In this document: in pieces, positions 12,049 to 24,050 of the stretch | Layout: every line of letters starts with the position of its first letter | Numbering within the stretch: position 1 is the first letter of the stretch | Origin: Pyrocephalus nanus | Lineage: Eukaryota > Chordata > Aves > Passeriformes > Tyrannidae | Length of the DNA: 64,000 bases | Direction: 5' to 3' | Assembly (NCBI GenBank): GCA_038380795.1 | Contig: CM076261.1 | Coordinates: forward strand, 33,133,866 to 33,197,865 | Translations under genes and position numbers: made by a program | Notes under the pieces: model-generated | Databases searched by the model: none | What the model was told of the DNA's origin: nothing | The model's input: the letters and a program-made list of their open reading frames with translations, nothing else

Positions 12049-15000
12049 CAATAGTATGAGAGCACATCAATTCTTATTAGAATAAAATGATTCAAGGTTG
12101 ATGACATAAGAATAAAGAAAGATCATTTAGACTATAGGCAATCCAGAAATGGCACCGTGAGTTTTTAGAGAACACTTTCAGTTAAATAAGTTGCCATACT
12201 GTTTGTGGCATAAGGAAAATAAATAAAATAAAATAAAAAAAAAAGAGAAAAACAATTTCAGTATAACAAACAAATTCTGTAATGCTAAGTTTCATTTTTA
12301 TTTTAGGGCCTACATTTTGCATGAAAATATCTAGGCCACTACTATACCTCACTCTATAGCTGTCTGTAAAATTATATCTACTCTCTCATCTTTTCATCCC
12401 AGCTGGCAACCAAGCACCATGCAGCTGCTTGCTGAATTTGACTAGAATCAAAAAGACAAATTTCAGTAAAGTCAACAGAATTTTTTTTTAAAGCAAAGAA
12501 GGAAGTTTTTCAATTGGAACCCAAAATGACTGGAAGGAGAATAGACCTGTCTGAGAGTGCTGGTGCAAAGATCCTCTGTAATATGAGTGGAGTCAAAGAG
12601 AGCTGCTTGTTCTTTTGAGTCTAGAACAGTGGATGTAGGTAAGACACAATGGTGGCATAGTAAAAACAGAAAATGCTTGAAAGACTACAAAAGATAGAAT
12701 TTAATGAACCCTAGCCCCTCCAAAAACAGAACAGACATTGAAGAGTGAGGCTCCCAATCAATCTCAAAATTCAAGTCTGAAACCCCTAAATCATAAGTAA
12801 AGGTCTTCTCTGGATGGTTGTCTGGAAGAAGCATGGGATGCTCTGGGTTATCAGCAGTAAGAGATCAGCTAGAGAGGTAATGTTGCAAATCTAGCCTTAA
12901 TAAAGTACTAAAAAAATTTTCAAGATGCTGGCACTTTATGTACTGTTAGAGTTACAAGTAAAAGTTATTTTCTAGGTTTTGAAAGTAATTGAAGCTTGGC
13001 AAGAGATACCTTTCTTTCTGTGAAGAATAAAAAATGAGAATGCACAGTTTTACAAGGGTAATACAACACTATCCACTGTTCTTGGTTTTCAGGGGAAAAA
13101 AAGATTTTTAAAATTATTAGAAAGTTGCTCATACTCACCCAAAATATACCTAATACCTCTATTCTCTGAGCCTGTTCACTATCATTGTGCTTCCCAATAG
13201 GAAGAAAAAAAAGTAACTAACTCCTCAGGATGCTCAAACTACTATTATTAAATATAGGTTTAAAAACAAATAAACACCCCCCCCCCCAACACCCAGGCAA
13301 CCACAAATACTCTGTCACAATTCAATTTCTTTCATTTATTGTTAGGTAGGGGATTGATTTTGAGATGTAGAAGTTCTTAAGGGTTCTGAAAAAATAAACC
13401 AGTAAGTAAGTGTGTTTATCCATTATTGTGAGCTGTTTGACTCTGTGTCATTGTGCAGAACTTTTTGTCCTTGAACAACCTTTAGTGTCAAGAAGAATCA
13501 ATAGACTGTATATCTACCTATCTATGTATTCCAGAATTACTAGCTAGAAATACTGTTATCTGAAATACATTGTATGAACTTGTTATTCTGAGCAGATCGA
13601 GGAAATAACTTGGAGCATCACTAAACCACAATTAAACCACAATTAATTTCCAGAAAAGAGAAAAAAAAAAAAAACAAAAAGCCCACAAAAAGCAAACAAA
13701 CAAACAAAAAACCCACACCCCACCCCCCCCAAAAAAAAAAAAAAAAAAAAAAGTGAGTGGGTCAGAAGTCAATTCTGTGAATTTCAAAAGAAACAAGCAT
13801 GGCAACTGAACTTCCATTAGTATATTAATCAGTAAAATAAGCAGTGTTACAGAAAGACAATATTACTAGATTCCTCTAAGTCTAAGAGGGAATTCTACAT
13901 CTACATATAGTTTAGGATATCATTCAGGAAAATTATGTATAAATATGAATGCATTTGTGAGTTTGGTATTTGTAGTCCTCACTTCTCTATATAGCTCTAC
14001 ACTTCATAGCCTATCCAAATAACAAAACAAACCTGAGTGCAAAGAATAAGAGATAACATCTGTTCATTCGTCATTACCTATATGTCATGATGGAGAACCT
14101 GAGTATCAAACTGATGTCAAATCAAGGACAAGAGGATTTGGATTAACAACCTTACCAAAAGAAATCTACATCTGTGTTATTCATGACACTTAAACTAATG
14201 GTTCACCACACTGTAAGAATCCTACCTTCTTCCTCATTCAGTGATAATAACTAGTAGGGGGCTTCCAAAACTGTAGTTAGCATTGCATGCACTGTTTGTT
14301 AAAATGGTGTAATTACTAAGGCTTTTATTTCTCATGACTCTTGAGGTGTCATCAAATTGTTACAAGCTGCACAATTAGTCAAGAGTTTTTTAGTCAAAAC
14401 ATTTAAAAGTCACAAATCATGAAATGTGCCTGTGGACATTTTATCTGAAAAATCACTATTCTCAGCTGCAATCCAATCAGCATCACCCTGAAGATGATCC
14501 ATATAACTTACAAATGAAGCAGCTGTTGCAGCAGAAACTTTTGAGGGAATGTGGTCTTATTTTGTAGGAAGACAGAGTAATTAATCTTAGAAATACAAAG
14601 ATTTAAATTAAGCAAAGCCTTTGGCTAGCATTCTCTGACTTAATCAAGTATTACTTTGCTGTCACAGAGAAACAGCCCAGCTATCAAGAAAAACAAAGTG
14701 GAGAGAATCAAGTGAAGAAAAGAAAGAGCAAAATTATCTTAGTGTTATTTTCCTTTTACTGAGAATAATATAATTCCATCTGTCCTACTTAAAGAAAACA
14801 AAAACAAAAACAAGCTAAATTCCACTTACATCTTTGTTTTTTAGATGTTCCCATCAGTGAAACATGGGATGACCAGAACTTGGCTCTGTGAACAGAGGAA
14901 CTCATGCAAGTAGGCAGAGGTTAGTAGTGTTTCTTGGAGAATGATACACCCTTTCCTAAACATAATTCCTCATCGAGGAAAGAAGAAAAAAAAAATAAGG

Positions 15001-17599
15001 GCAGAAAAAGCTCCCAAAACACCACAAAACACCAAAACAAATGTCAGATGCCTAATCTTTACCTCAAACTATTTACTAACTTTTTAAAAAGAATCAGCTG
15101 ACCTACTTTTAGTAAAAATAATGCCACAGTAAACATTCTTATTAAATATTTTTAGTTTGGCTATTGTGTAGACAAGATTAAAATGGAAGATGATGAATTT
15201 TATTTACCTCCTTTTCAAAACACATATATGCACTAAATCTTTATGGCATTTAATCAAAAGCCATTAAAAGTATGAAGCAAAAGACTACTTTGTATAACTG
15301 AATAACTGGAACAAAAAAAAATGAAACATGATCCAAGAATATTGACTTCAGTGATTTGGAGAATCTTGTTTGTTTTGCAACCAATATGCATAGAAAATGA
15401 AAATGAATATCTTAAAAAAATGATGTGCCTTTACCAAAAAGTAAAATTCTTATTTGAACAGATACCGAAAATAATTTTTTTCCCTTTGGAAACAGATGAA
15501 TAAAAATAAGATTGATAGATAAAGTAGTAAATGTTGTATAGAGTACAGATAAGAAATTTCTGTTCTCAATGACTTCTAACTCAAGGAAGAAAAGACATCT
15601 GGGTTCAACTCAAAAAATTTATTTATTGGATGGTATGTTTTTTACACTTTTCCATATGTGTGCATATATATATGCTTTGCCCTAATTACTACAATACAAA
15701 AGTGTTTATGCACAAGAGTATTCTGCATTTTCATATCCTAAAAAGATTGATTCTGTGCTGCAATTGTCATGTATATAGTAAAAAACTTGCCAGAAAATCT
15801 TAGTATAGTCTATAGCAAAAAAAAAAAAAAAAATTGTCTGAATATTTCTGTTCTATTAATAAAATTCCAAATCTACTCTTTTTAAAGTTGTGATTGACTT
15901 CAAATGCTGAGTTATTCACTCAGATTAACCATTAGCATGTAACACCTCTTCTAATTTATAGATTTTGCTTAGCTGGATGAACCACTTAATTATGATCAAT
16001 TATACAATTATAAAAATTACACAATCAACAGAATGGTAACTCTGAATTGTTATCTTTTTACAATAGAGTTTGTTAGCTCTCACTGGATCATTCTATATAC
16101 AGATGATATAAAGGTAGAATGTCCAGCAGCATCAAAATAAGCCAAGGAAAAAAAAAAAAGTACTTATTTTGGGAAAAAAACCATTCTACATGGAGTTAAT
16201 CAGCAAAAGCTGCATATGTAATTAAGACCTTAAAATTTGATTATCTAGTCTACTGAAATTTATTCAATCCTAGTCTAATGCTTTAATAACTTACGTAATT
16301 TTTATTCAATTTACATAGTTTCTTTTAAGTTTGGTAGTATGCGGTCATAACTTTATCTTTTCATACTCAACTGGCTTGAAATCATCAAAATTCTACCCCC
16401 AAGTAAGTTAAATTCTAGTGGTACATTCTTACTCCAGTTGGTTAGCTGGGTGATACTCCAACAAGGTAGGAAGCATTAGATACTACTGCTGTAATCACCC
16501 AGCGTAGAATTTACAGCCTTATGTAGGCTGAGCGCATCATTTGTTATAGTTTAGTTAAATACAAATCTGGCTGTGAAACTATGGTTTGTGGTACACATTA
16601 CACTGTTGACTGTGGAGCCTTTCAACTTAATCAATCATTATTTTATCTTCCAGCTCTTCTTAGCACCATGTTCAAAATTCAAGAATCTTTACATTCAAGA
16701 TGAGAATGGAAGGAATCTAAGCCTTTACAGTACTCCTGATGAACCCAATTACTTCTGATACAGCATCAGTTCTCAGACTCTCTGGCAAAGTGGTAGGAAA
16801 TTAAATGTTCTTCAGTGCCTTTCATGCTTCTGCAGATGACACCTTACCCTGATGCTGCAGCATCCACCTGGAACCACCCATATATTGCTAATGAATTTAC
16901 ACAGATGCGTGCTTCTTTCTTTATGTTGTGTTGTGACTGACTGGAAGCCACACTACATCCTGTTGCTGAGTATGATGCATAAATAGTCAAAGTATAAAAA
17001 TGAAAGTTTCTGTAGTTGCTTGTAAGCCAAACTGCCTGCCATATATAGGGATATGTTGTTTCTGGAATCCTGCTGCACCCTCATAGCTAGGAGTTGCAGT
17101 CCCGGTCACATCTACAAGATACTATTTCTGTGCCTGAGGAAATAACAGTGACTACAAATCCCCCTCATAAACTCTAGTCTGCATTACAGCTTAAGAGTGG
17201 GAGAGCTAGTAAAAACAAAGCTGCTGAAGATGTGTGGCTTGCAAATAAGCAGGTTGCTGAAAAAGGACAGTCTCCACTAAAACTATTGTTTACTATTTAG
17301 AATGTAGAAAACAAAAAGATATATGATAAAAAATTCTTTGAGAAAAGATTTTGCTGACTGACAATTCAAACTCTGTAAATTGTTACTTCTACTAATATGT
17401 AGCCAAACAGCTACTGCCAATACAGCTTAGTTATTTAAAGTTCTTGACAGTGAGAGGCAGTTCCACTAGGGACTGCAAAAGCTGAATCAGGAAATTTCTT
17501 TTTTAGAGATGACAACAACATAAAAATTTTTCATCAAGAAATAGAAATAATGCAAACATGAAAAATAATTCTCTTTCTTACACAGTTCCAGTATTGTGA
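12049..17599. other. Unannotated intergenic stretch with homopolymer tracts
   Basis: No gene or RNA recognised. It contains a C11 run near 13277-13287, the A/C tract at 13658-13752, an A-run near 15818-15834 and AT-rich sequence. A slightly richer segment at about 16780-17250 has no open frame of note. Small open frames (60-61 codons) near 15321 and 16573 look random. Confidence 0.65.
13658..13752. repeat. A-rich / C-rich low-complexity tract
   Basis: The tract begins with a long A-run, continues with CAAACAAACAAA units and a C-rich block at 13712-13730 holding runs of 3, 4 and 8 C, and ends in more than 20 consecutive A. On the minus strand the C-rich block is a G-rich sequence able, in principle, to form a quadruplex. 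The minus-strand frame crossing it (poly-Phe, poly-Gly) is an artefact of the repeat. Confidence 0.9.
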
Positions 17600-17824
17600 A
17601 GTCAGAAAATGGTTGAGGTTGGAAGGAACCTCTGGAGGTTATTTGGTCCAACTCTCTGCTCAGTCTGACTCACCTGGAGCAACTTGCTTAGCATCATGTC
17701 AAGTTACCTTTAGATTGTTTCCAAGGATTGAGAGTCTTCAACTACTCCTATCAAACTGTGCAAGTACTTGGTTACCCTCACAAGTAAAGAAATTTTCCCT
17801 GTGTTCAGACAGAACCTCCAGTGA
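17600..17824 (-). mobile_element. CR1 3'-end fragment, minus strand
   Basis: On the plus strand the segment opens with the reverse complement of a CR1 tail: TGGTTGAGGTTGGAAGGAAC then CTCTGGAGGTTATTTGGTCC, AACTCTCTGCTCAG, a 'cacctggagcaacttgc' block and ending with CCCTCACAAGTAAAGAAATT then a CTGTGTTCAGACAGAACCTCC block. The terminal octamers are worn to GTCAGAAAA. An A14-type run immediately follows at 17827. The plus-strand 71-codon frame inside it is a shadow. Confidence 0.88.
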
Positions 17825-20710
17825 ATAAAAAAAAAAAAAAATGATACGAGGATGCATTTGCTTAGATGGACTGGAATTATTTGCTTAAAAAAAGAAAAAG
17901 ACATTGGAAGTTAAATATTTTGTAAATTACAAAGCATTAAATAATTTTCCCCAGGAGATCCAAGCATGATGGCAAGAGGAGATGATCATCTATTCACTAA
18001 AGCTTCTCTCGTATGTGCTCAACAATAATAAAATCTAATTAATTACACACAATCCAAGGTTTACTTAACATTTAAATGACACAGAATTAATCTTTTCTTC
18101 AGTAAAATTTATTTCTGCTAAAATTCCCAAATCAAGCTTAGATTACCACAGCATATCAAGATTTCGAATTGTAAGAGCTCATACCCAAAACAGCTTGTAA
18201 GGATTCATCTGGCATGTGAGCAGCTGAAGACTGATCACAAACAATAGCACTAAGTAAAATTCTGTAACTCAAGGACAGTTGAAATGTTTTGGCAGGTATC
18301 AGACTTTTCTTATATAACTAATAGAACCATGCAGAATGTAGCACACACTGTCCCTTGATGGATCTTCCCCTTTCTTTCACACGTGTTACATAGCCAGAGT
18401 TGCTATTTAAGTTTTATTCTAGCTTAAATTGAATGCTAAAAATAATACCTGCTTATTAAAGGCATCTCTTTCAATGCCTTAGCTCCACACATGCAACAGA
18501 ACAAGGCTTGCTTTCTGATAAGAAACAGTATAAGTCACTATTTTTTTCTAGTTCTAGAAGTAAGACATAACTGAGAAGATTGCTCTTACATTTTAAAAAA
18601 TGTAGATTAGGCTCTTGGAATATTATCTAAGTTTATCACTCCCATTTGAAAAGAGGAATAAAAGTATCGGTCAGCTACTGTAGCTGTTACTGTCATGGCA
18701 TATTCCTCTGATGCAAAACAAAGCACTACAAAATAATGAAGTGTACCTCACGTGTGCCTAGCAAAACTGTAAGATGGAGAACAGGGAAGGTGAGATAAAG
18801 TGTAGTTACCTTGTGAGCAGTGATAGCTGGCAGGTTTTGCAGATTGAAATATTTAATCCATTGAGAGCAGTAAGAGTTCCTCCATTAAGTGCACCAAAGA
18901 AGGCTTCACCAACACTTGTAACATGAATAAACATCTTGAAATCACTTGCTAAAGAGTCAATATATCTCCAAGAGAAATGCTATCCTCTAAAATATTCACA
19001 CTGGTAAAATGCCATCCGCTTATGCTTAATATCTGCATGCCTGTATTTCACGGGATAATTTACATATTTCAAGGACGTCCATTCCATAGCAAATAACCCT
19101 GATTAGAGGAAATCAAGTTATTTGAAATCGTGCTACAAAAGAAATCTCAACCTATTAATTACATCAAAAATTACCCTGGTATTACAGATATATTCACCAT
19201 CCTCTGTGACATTCAGATAAAGTTGACTGCACTGTATATCATGCAACATCATACTCTGAAGTGCAAAGTCCTAAATCTGTACCTGTTTATGTATTTACTG
19301 AGTCATATGCTAGAAAAACCAAGTGCTTATTATTTCCAACACTGCTATGCATAAACACACTGATGAGAATGCATTTATGGTGGATTGCATCTAGTCAGTG
19401 AGAAGTCACACAGGAGAAATAAAAGACTGCAAGAAATCATCCTGGCTGCTGTATAGGACACGAAGGTCATTTTCTTGTGGACAACACTAACCAGCATTTT
19501 ATGCAGACAAATCCCCTACTGCTTCTTTCATGGAGGGAAAACAGTGTTTTATATGCAGGATTTGAAAGTCATTCTACAGGAAAACAAATAAGCAAATATG
19601 AAACCCACATAGAATTATGTTCCAACAACATAGTAGTAAAGATTGTTTGTAAATCTGTATTAAGAGGTTATAAATTCCCTCTGAATTCTTCAAAAACAGA
19701 GGCAGAAGTCACTCTGGGAAAGAAAGAAAAGAATAAAATATAGCACTGGTCCATAGTTAAGACAACAGCAAAGGTAAAAGAGGACTATTACCTTACACAG
19801 ACTGCACAGAGAACGTGAAGTTCTGAAAAGGCAATATATTTACAGAAAAGCCATGATCAATAAATAATACAAGATTTGAAAGCTATGTCACACATCTTCA
19901 TGTATGAATTATTTCTTTGTATTATCTTACAACAGGGGGTCAAGAGGCAGATTAAAAATATAATTATTGCACTAGTCTCAAGATATTTTTTTCTGACATT
20001 ATCTGTTAATGAATACCAGTGAATTTCATTGCTCTCCTTTTATGATTCTCTCTAGCATGCAAAACAGAAGGAACTCTCTCATCACAACTTTCTGTCTGAA
20101 GACCTAAAAATTGTGAAGTTGAGAAATGTCACCACCTACACTATATGGACCTAGTACACAGCTTTATATAAGTTCTACTGAAATTAGTGGAGATACCTTC
20201 TGACACAGCAAAGCTACATCCAGCATACAGCTATTGCACAGTTGTTGACATTAGACTTATTATTCATTTGAGCAATTGCCTGTTTGTAAAAGATTCGCTA
20301 TCAGGCATTGATTAGAAATCTCAGAGTGATTAACTCACAGTAACTACATGTATAATCTGAGAGATGATGGCTTACTTTCTCAAAGAAAACAGAGTAAAAA
20401 TATCATGCCTACATTCCTGCCAGTTTAATGTTGGAAAAAAGGCTGTAAGAACCAGTAGAGTCCTTTGATGAAACTGAAAAAAATATCCAAGATTGGAAAG
20501 AGTTCTTTGGCTTTCCAGGCAGCACCTCTATTTGTTTTAGCATTACAGCACATAATCTCTTCAAAAGAATGATTTAAACTTCACATTAAATTTCCCAGAT
20601 TTTGTGTCCCTCATTTTTCTAAAAACTTAATCAAAATAAGGACATAACAAAGACAAGTAAATTAATGAAGTAAAGTTCTGGCAAATAAAAAAATGTGCAC
20701 GATTTAAAAG

Positions 20711-20847
20711 AATATATATATATATGTGTATATATGTCTCTCTCCAAAAAATGAACATTTGCAGTAGATTTGGACCCATATCCAACTCTCCCTATGCATA
20801 TATATATATATGCATATATGTACACACACACACACACACACACACAG
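20711..20847. repeat. Compound (TA)n / (CA)n microsatellite
   Basis: Two alternating TA blocks (about 20711-20735 and 20795-20820, the second self-complementary around TGCATATATG) flank a non-repetitive spacer. The second runs into about 12 AC dinucleotides at 20822-20846. These blocks create the tyrosine/isoleucine/cysteine-rich frames seen on both strands, which are not genes. Confidence 0.93.
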
Positions 20848-21702
20848 AGTTTATATATGTAGTGATAATGTGGAGCCATACTTTTCTAATATCCAAAACA
20901 CCCTGCAGGAAGCAACCTAGTTGGTATCCCATATCTTACTTCTCAAATATAATACATGCAGCTGTTCGTTGACTATGCTCTTCTATCATTCCTCTTCAGA
21001 AAAGGAAGCTTCTGTTCCATAAATTTGTATTCTTACAGGTACTAATATTTTGTCTTGTGTTCTACTTCTATTGTTTACCTGAAGCTCACCTTTCTATTCT
21101 GTAAGTACATGCTAATAGCTGCTCGGTTTCCCTTTCTCTTACCATTGTGATCATTCCTTTACCTCTTCCCTCCCAAGCTCTTCCCTTCCACATGGGTTCT
21201 TGGGCAAATTTAAGGAACAGCCATTCACATTTAATTTTTCACTGTTCCTAGTCATTAACATATATTTCCTACTCTCTGCCTTTAAAAGCAGTAAGTGGTA
21301 ACCAGTAAGCCCTCTCTTTCTTCCTCTTACCCTTCCTCTTTTACCATCTCAAATGCAAATCCCCTTGCTTTCTTATTTGGATTTCAGAGCTGTTACTGTT
21401 TACACTTTAAGGTTTTTGCCTTGACACTGTTAACTGCATTAGTAAACAAAATCAGTGCGTATTTCTCATGCCTTCAACAATAATGTTTCTGCCTCTATAT
21501 GCTTATTACAGAATTCCTGTAAAACAGTGTCTAAACTTTAAGGTACAATCAAGCTGAGCATGATCAGTCACTTCTGGAGGCAGTGGATTTGCTGCTAAGT
21601 CCTCAAGGGCAAATCTCTGACACATGCAGCTCAGAAATTATTAAGCTAATTAATAAAGACCATCCACATATGCATGAGCTTCAATGTTTTGACGGTGAGA
21701 AT

Positions 21703-21703
<1 letters not shown>

Positions 21704-21741
<38 letters not shown>
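21704..21741. repeat. (TAA)n trinucleotide microsatellite, about 12 units
   Basis: An uninterrupted run of TAA/AAT triplets. Length and purity suggest it is likely to vary between individuals. Confidence 0.95.
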
Positions 21742-23214
21742 TAACCCAAGAAGTTGTTACAACATTGTATGCTGGCTTGTAAGCCCTTCATAGCAGCCAT
21801 ATGGGATGTAGAGATAACTCTTCCTACACTAGCTTGGATGCGGATTTTTTTTACTCAATCAGCCTTGTCCTATGGGTGAATACTAAGTAGAAAACTGAGA
21901 TCTGATTACCTCTGTAAGCAGGGAGATAAAAAAATAACATTAGGGTTTTACTGATTTTATTATAATCTGACACAAGATTATTAATAATTGTAGTAATCTA
22001 TTAGAAAAGACTTCTAAGACTGAGCCAAATCATTACCCCAACCCTACCAACCTATCCTTACAACTTAGTTTTTTTCTGTATTTTATACAAGTTATACAAA
22101 AAATAGGAACAACCAAGTCATATTCTTTTCTTCTTGTACTTGTAAGATATAACCTTAACACCTGTCAGGTAATTTTGTTCCTTCCCTTACAGTAAATTAT
22201 ATCCTCCTCCTGTTGCTGATTTGCCTCATCCCTGCAGTGTGGATGATGAATCTCTGTTTGCTATTACAGTGTCGGGAAGCATTCAGACCGATCTTAGGAA
22301 ATGCAAGTTCTTTTTCAACAAAGTGTATGGCATTTGCTAGTGTGGCTAAAAACACAGAGAAATGGGATTTTGCCAGTGTTGAACAGACTGATGTAGGAAA
22401 TCTCTGAGATGCCAACAATAACAAACATTCCAATTTACAGCAAACACATATGAGGAGATAATCTGGAACTCTGGGACACTTCAAAAAATGTTGTTATTAC
22501 AAACTATTAGAAGATTAATTCATTCACTGACCTATAACTTCACTCTTTTTTTACAGTAGACTCAAGGCAGTATCACACATTTGCACAAGCAAATCTGATG
22601 AGATATTGCATCAGCAAGATTGGGTTATTTCTCACAAAATTCCTATTAGTTGGCAAAAGAGAAGTAAAACTAGCTTTAGGTGTTCTTTTTGTAACTCAAA
22701 ACAGCAATCTCTCCAAACACATGAAAACCATCTCTCCAATGTATATGTTTTCTCCAACTAATAATGAGATTAGCAAAAAATGCATGCATAATATCATCTA
22801 ACTGCATCTTTTTTATATTAAAATTAATGTGAGACAAAGGATATGATGATTTTAAAGTATCTCTGAAAGGACCAGTCAGGAGAATTTCTGTTGTCATACT
22901 ACTGTAAATACTGGTAGTTCAGTTATTATGTTAAAATTTACATGTGCATACAGAGCAATTAATGAGACTACATTTACTTTAAATACATTTAAATATTTAG
23001 AATAGAACTGTACTGAAAAGTTTTCTTCTCTTCATTCCCCCAGAGGAGCCCTAATGCAAGTCTTAGGAGTCAAAACATTAGCTAGAATATACTACTACTA
23101 GTGTAACATATCCCAGAAGCTGAAATGGTAGATTAGATAAAACTCAACTTCTAAGCCACATTATGATTAAAGTGAGATGGTTAAAGAAGCTGATGGAGTA
23201 GGAGAGATTAATTT

Positions 23215-24050
23215 CATCATAGAATGATAAATGGAATGATTTGAGCTGGAAGGGAGCTTTAAAGGTCATCTAGTCCAATCTCCCTACCATGAGCAAGAAC
23301 ATCTTCAAATAGATCAGGTTGCTCAGAACCCTGTCCAACCTGGCCTTGAATGTTTCCAGGGATGGGGCATCTACTATCTCTACTACCTCTCTGAATAACC
23401 TGTTCCAGTGTTTCATAAAAATTTTTTGCCTTACATGTAGTCTGAATCTACCTTCTTTTAGTTTTAAACATTTAGGCCTTGTTCTATTACAAATGGATCT
23501 GCTTGAAAGTTTGTCTCCGTCTTTCTTATAAGCCTCCCTTAAGTAATGAAAGACTGCAATTATATCTTCCTGAAGTCTTCTCTTCTCCAGGCTGAACAAA
23601 CCAAATTCTCTCAGCCTATCCTCACGGGAGAATTGCCCCATCCCCTCTGATCATCTTCATGGCCCTCCTCTGGACCTGCTACAGCAGGTCAATGCCTCCC
23701 TCTTCATTAGGGCAGAGTAGAGGTCGAGATTCACCTCCCTTGACTTGCTTGTCACATTTTGTTTTGTACAGCCCGGAACACAGTTGGCTTTCTGGGCTGC
23801 GAGTGTACACTGCCAACTCATGTGGAGCTTCTAATCAGCCCAGCACTCCAAGTCCTCCACAGGGCTGCTCTCAATCCGTTCATCCCCCAGTTTATATTAG
23901 TATTGCAGGTTGTCCTGACCCAGGTGCAGCACCTTGTTGAGCCTCAGGAGGTTCACATGGGCCTATTTCTCAAACTTGTCGACATCACTCTGGATGACAT
24001 CCCATTTCTTAAACGTGTTTTGGTGTCACTCAGTTTGGTTTTCTTCAGGC
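23215..24050 (-). mobile_element. CR1 LINE copy, minus strand, C-terminal ORF2 to 3' end
   Basis: The plus strand opens with CATAGAATGATAAATGGAAT and GAGCTGGAAGGGAGCTTTAA, the reverse complement of a CR1 3' end. It continues with the untranslated tail and then the C-terminal ORF2. The far end (about 23985-24050) corresponds to the region just after the FADD box (CTCTGGATGACATCCC, CACTCAGTTTGGT, GCAAA). Everything upstream of the palm is missing, a normal 5' truncation. It keeps the longest intact CR1 frame of the window. Confidence 0.93.
23270..23641 (-). pseudogene. CR1 ORF2 C-terminal fragment (about 123 codons open)
   Basis: The frame contains the CR1 C-terminal signature: FGLFSLEKRRLQEDIIAVFH, YLREAYKKDG, LKEGRFRLHVRQKIF, HWNRLFREVV, APSLETFKARLDRVLSNL. 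In intact CR1 this lies after the reverse transcriptase domain. A few residues are lost near the KIFMKHWNR block compared with the copy at 11.5 kb, where a TVRVV-like stretch sits between the two motifs. The catalytic domain is absent, so this is a dead fragment. The first Met is simply the first in the frame, as homology extends upstream in other frames. Confidence 0.9.

Larger units (their letters stand above)
17825..23214. other. Unannotated intergenic stretch with microsatellites
   Basis: No gene or RNA gene recognised over 5 kb. It holds the compound TA/CA repeat at 20711-20847 and the TAA repeat at 21704-21741. Open frames of 60-95 codons on both strands (for example around 19477 and 22197) show no domain or family resemblance. 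Confidence 0.65.

Noticed and set aside
15818..15834. A-run as a possible processed-pseudogene tail
   Set aside because: No coding-like sequence precedes it. CR1 does not use poly(A) priming, so processed pseudogenes are rare in birds. The same applies to A-runs near 44430, 46190 and 59550.
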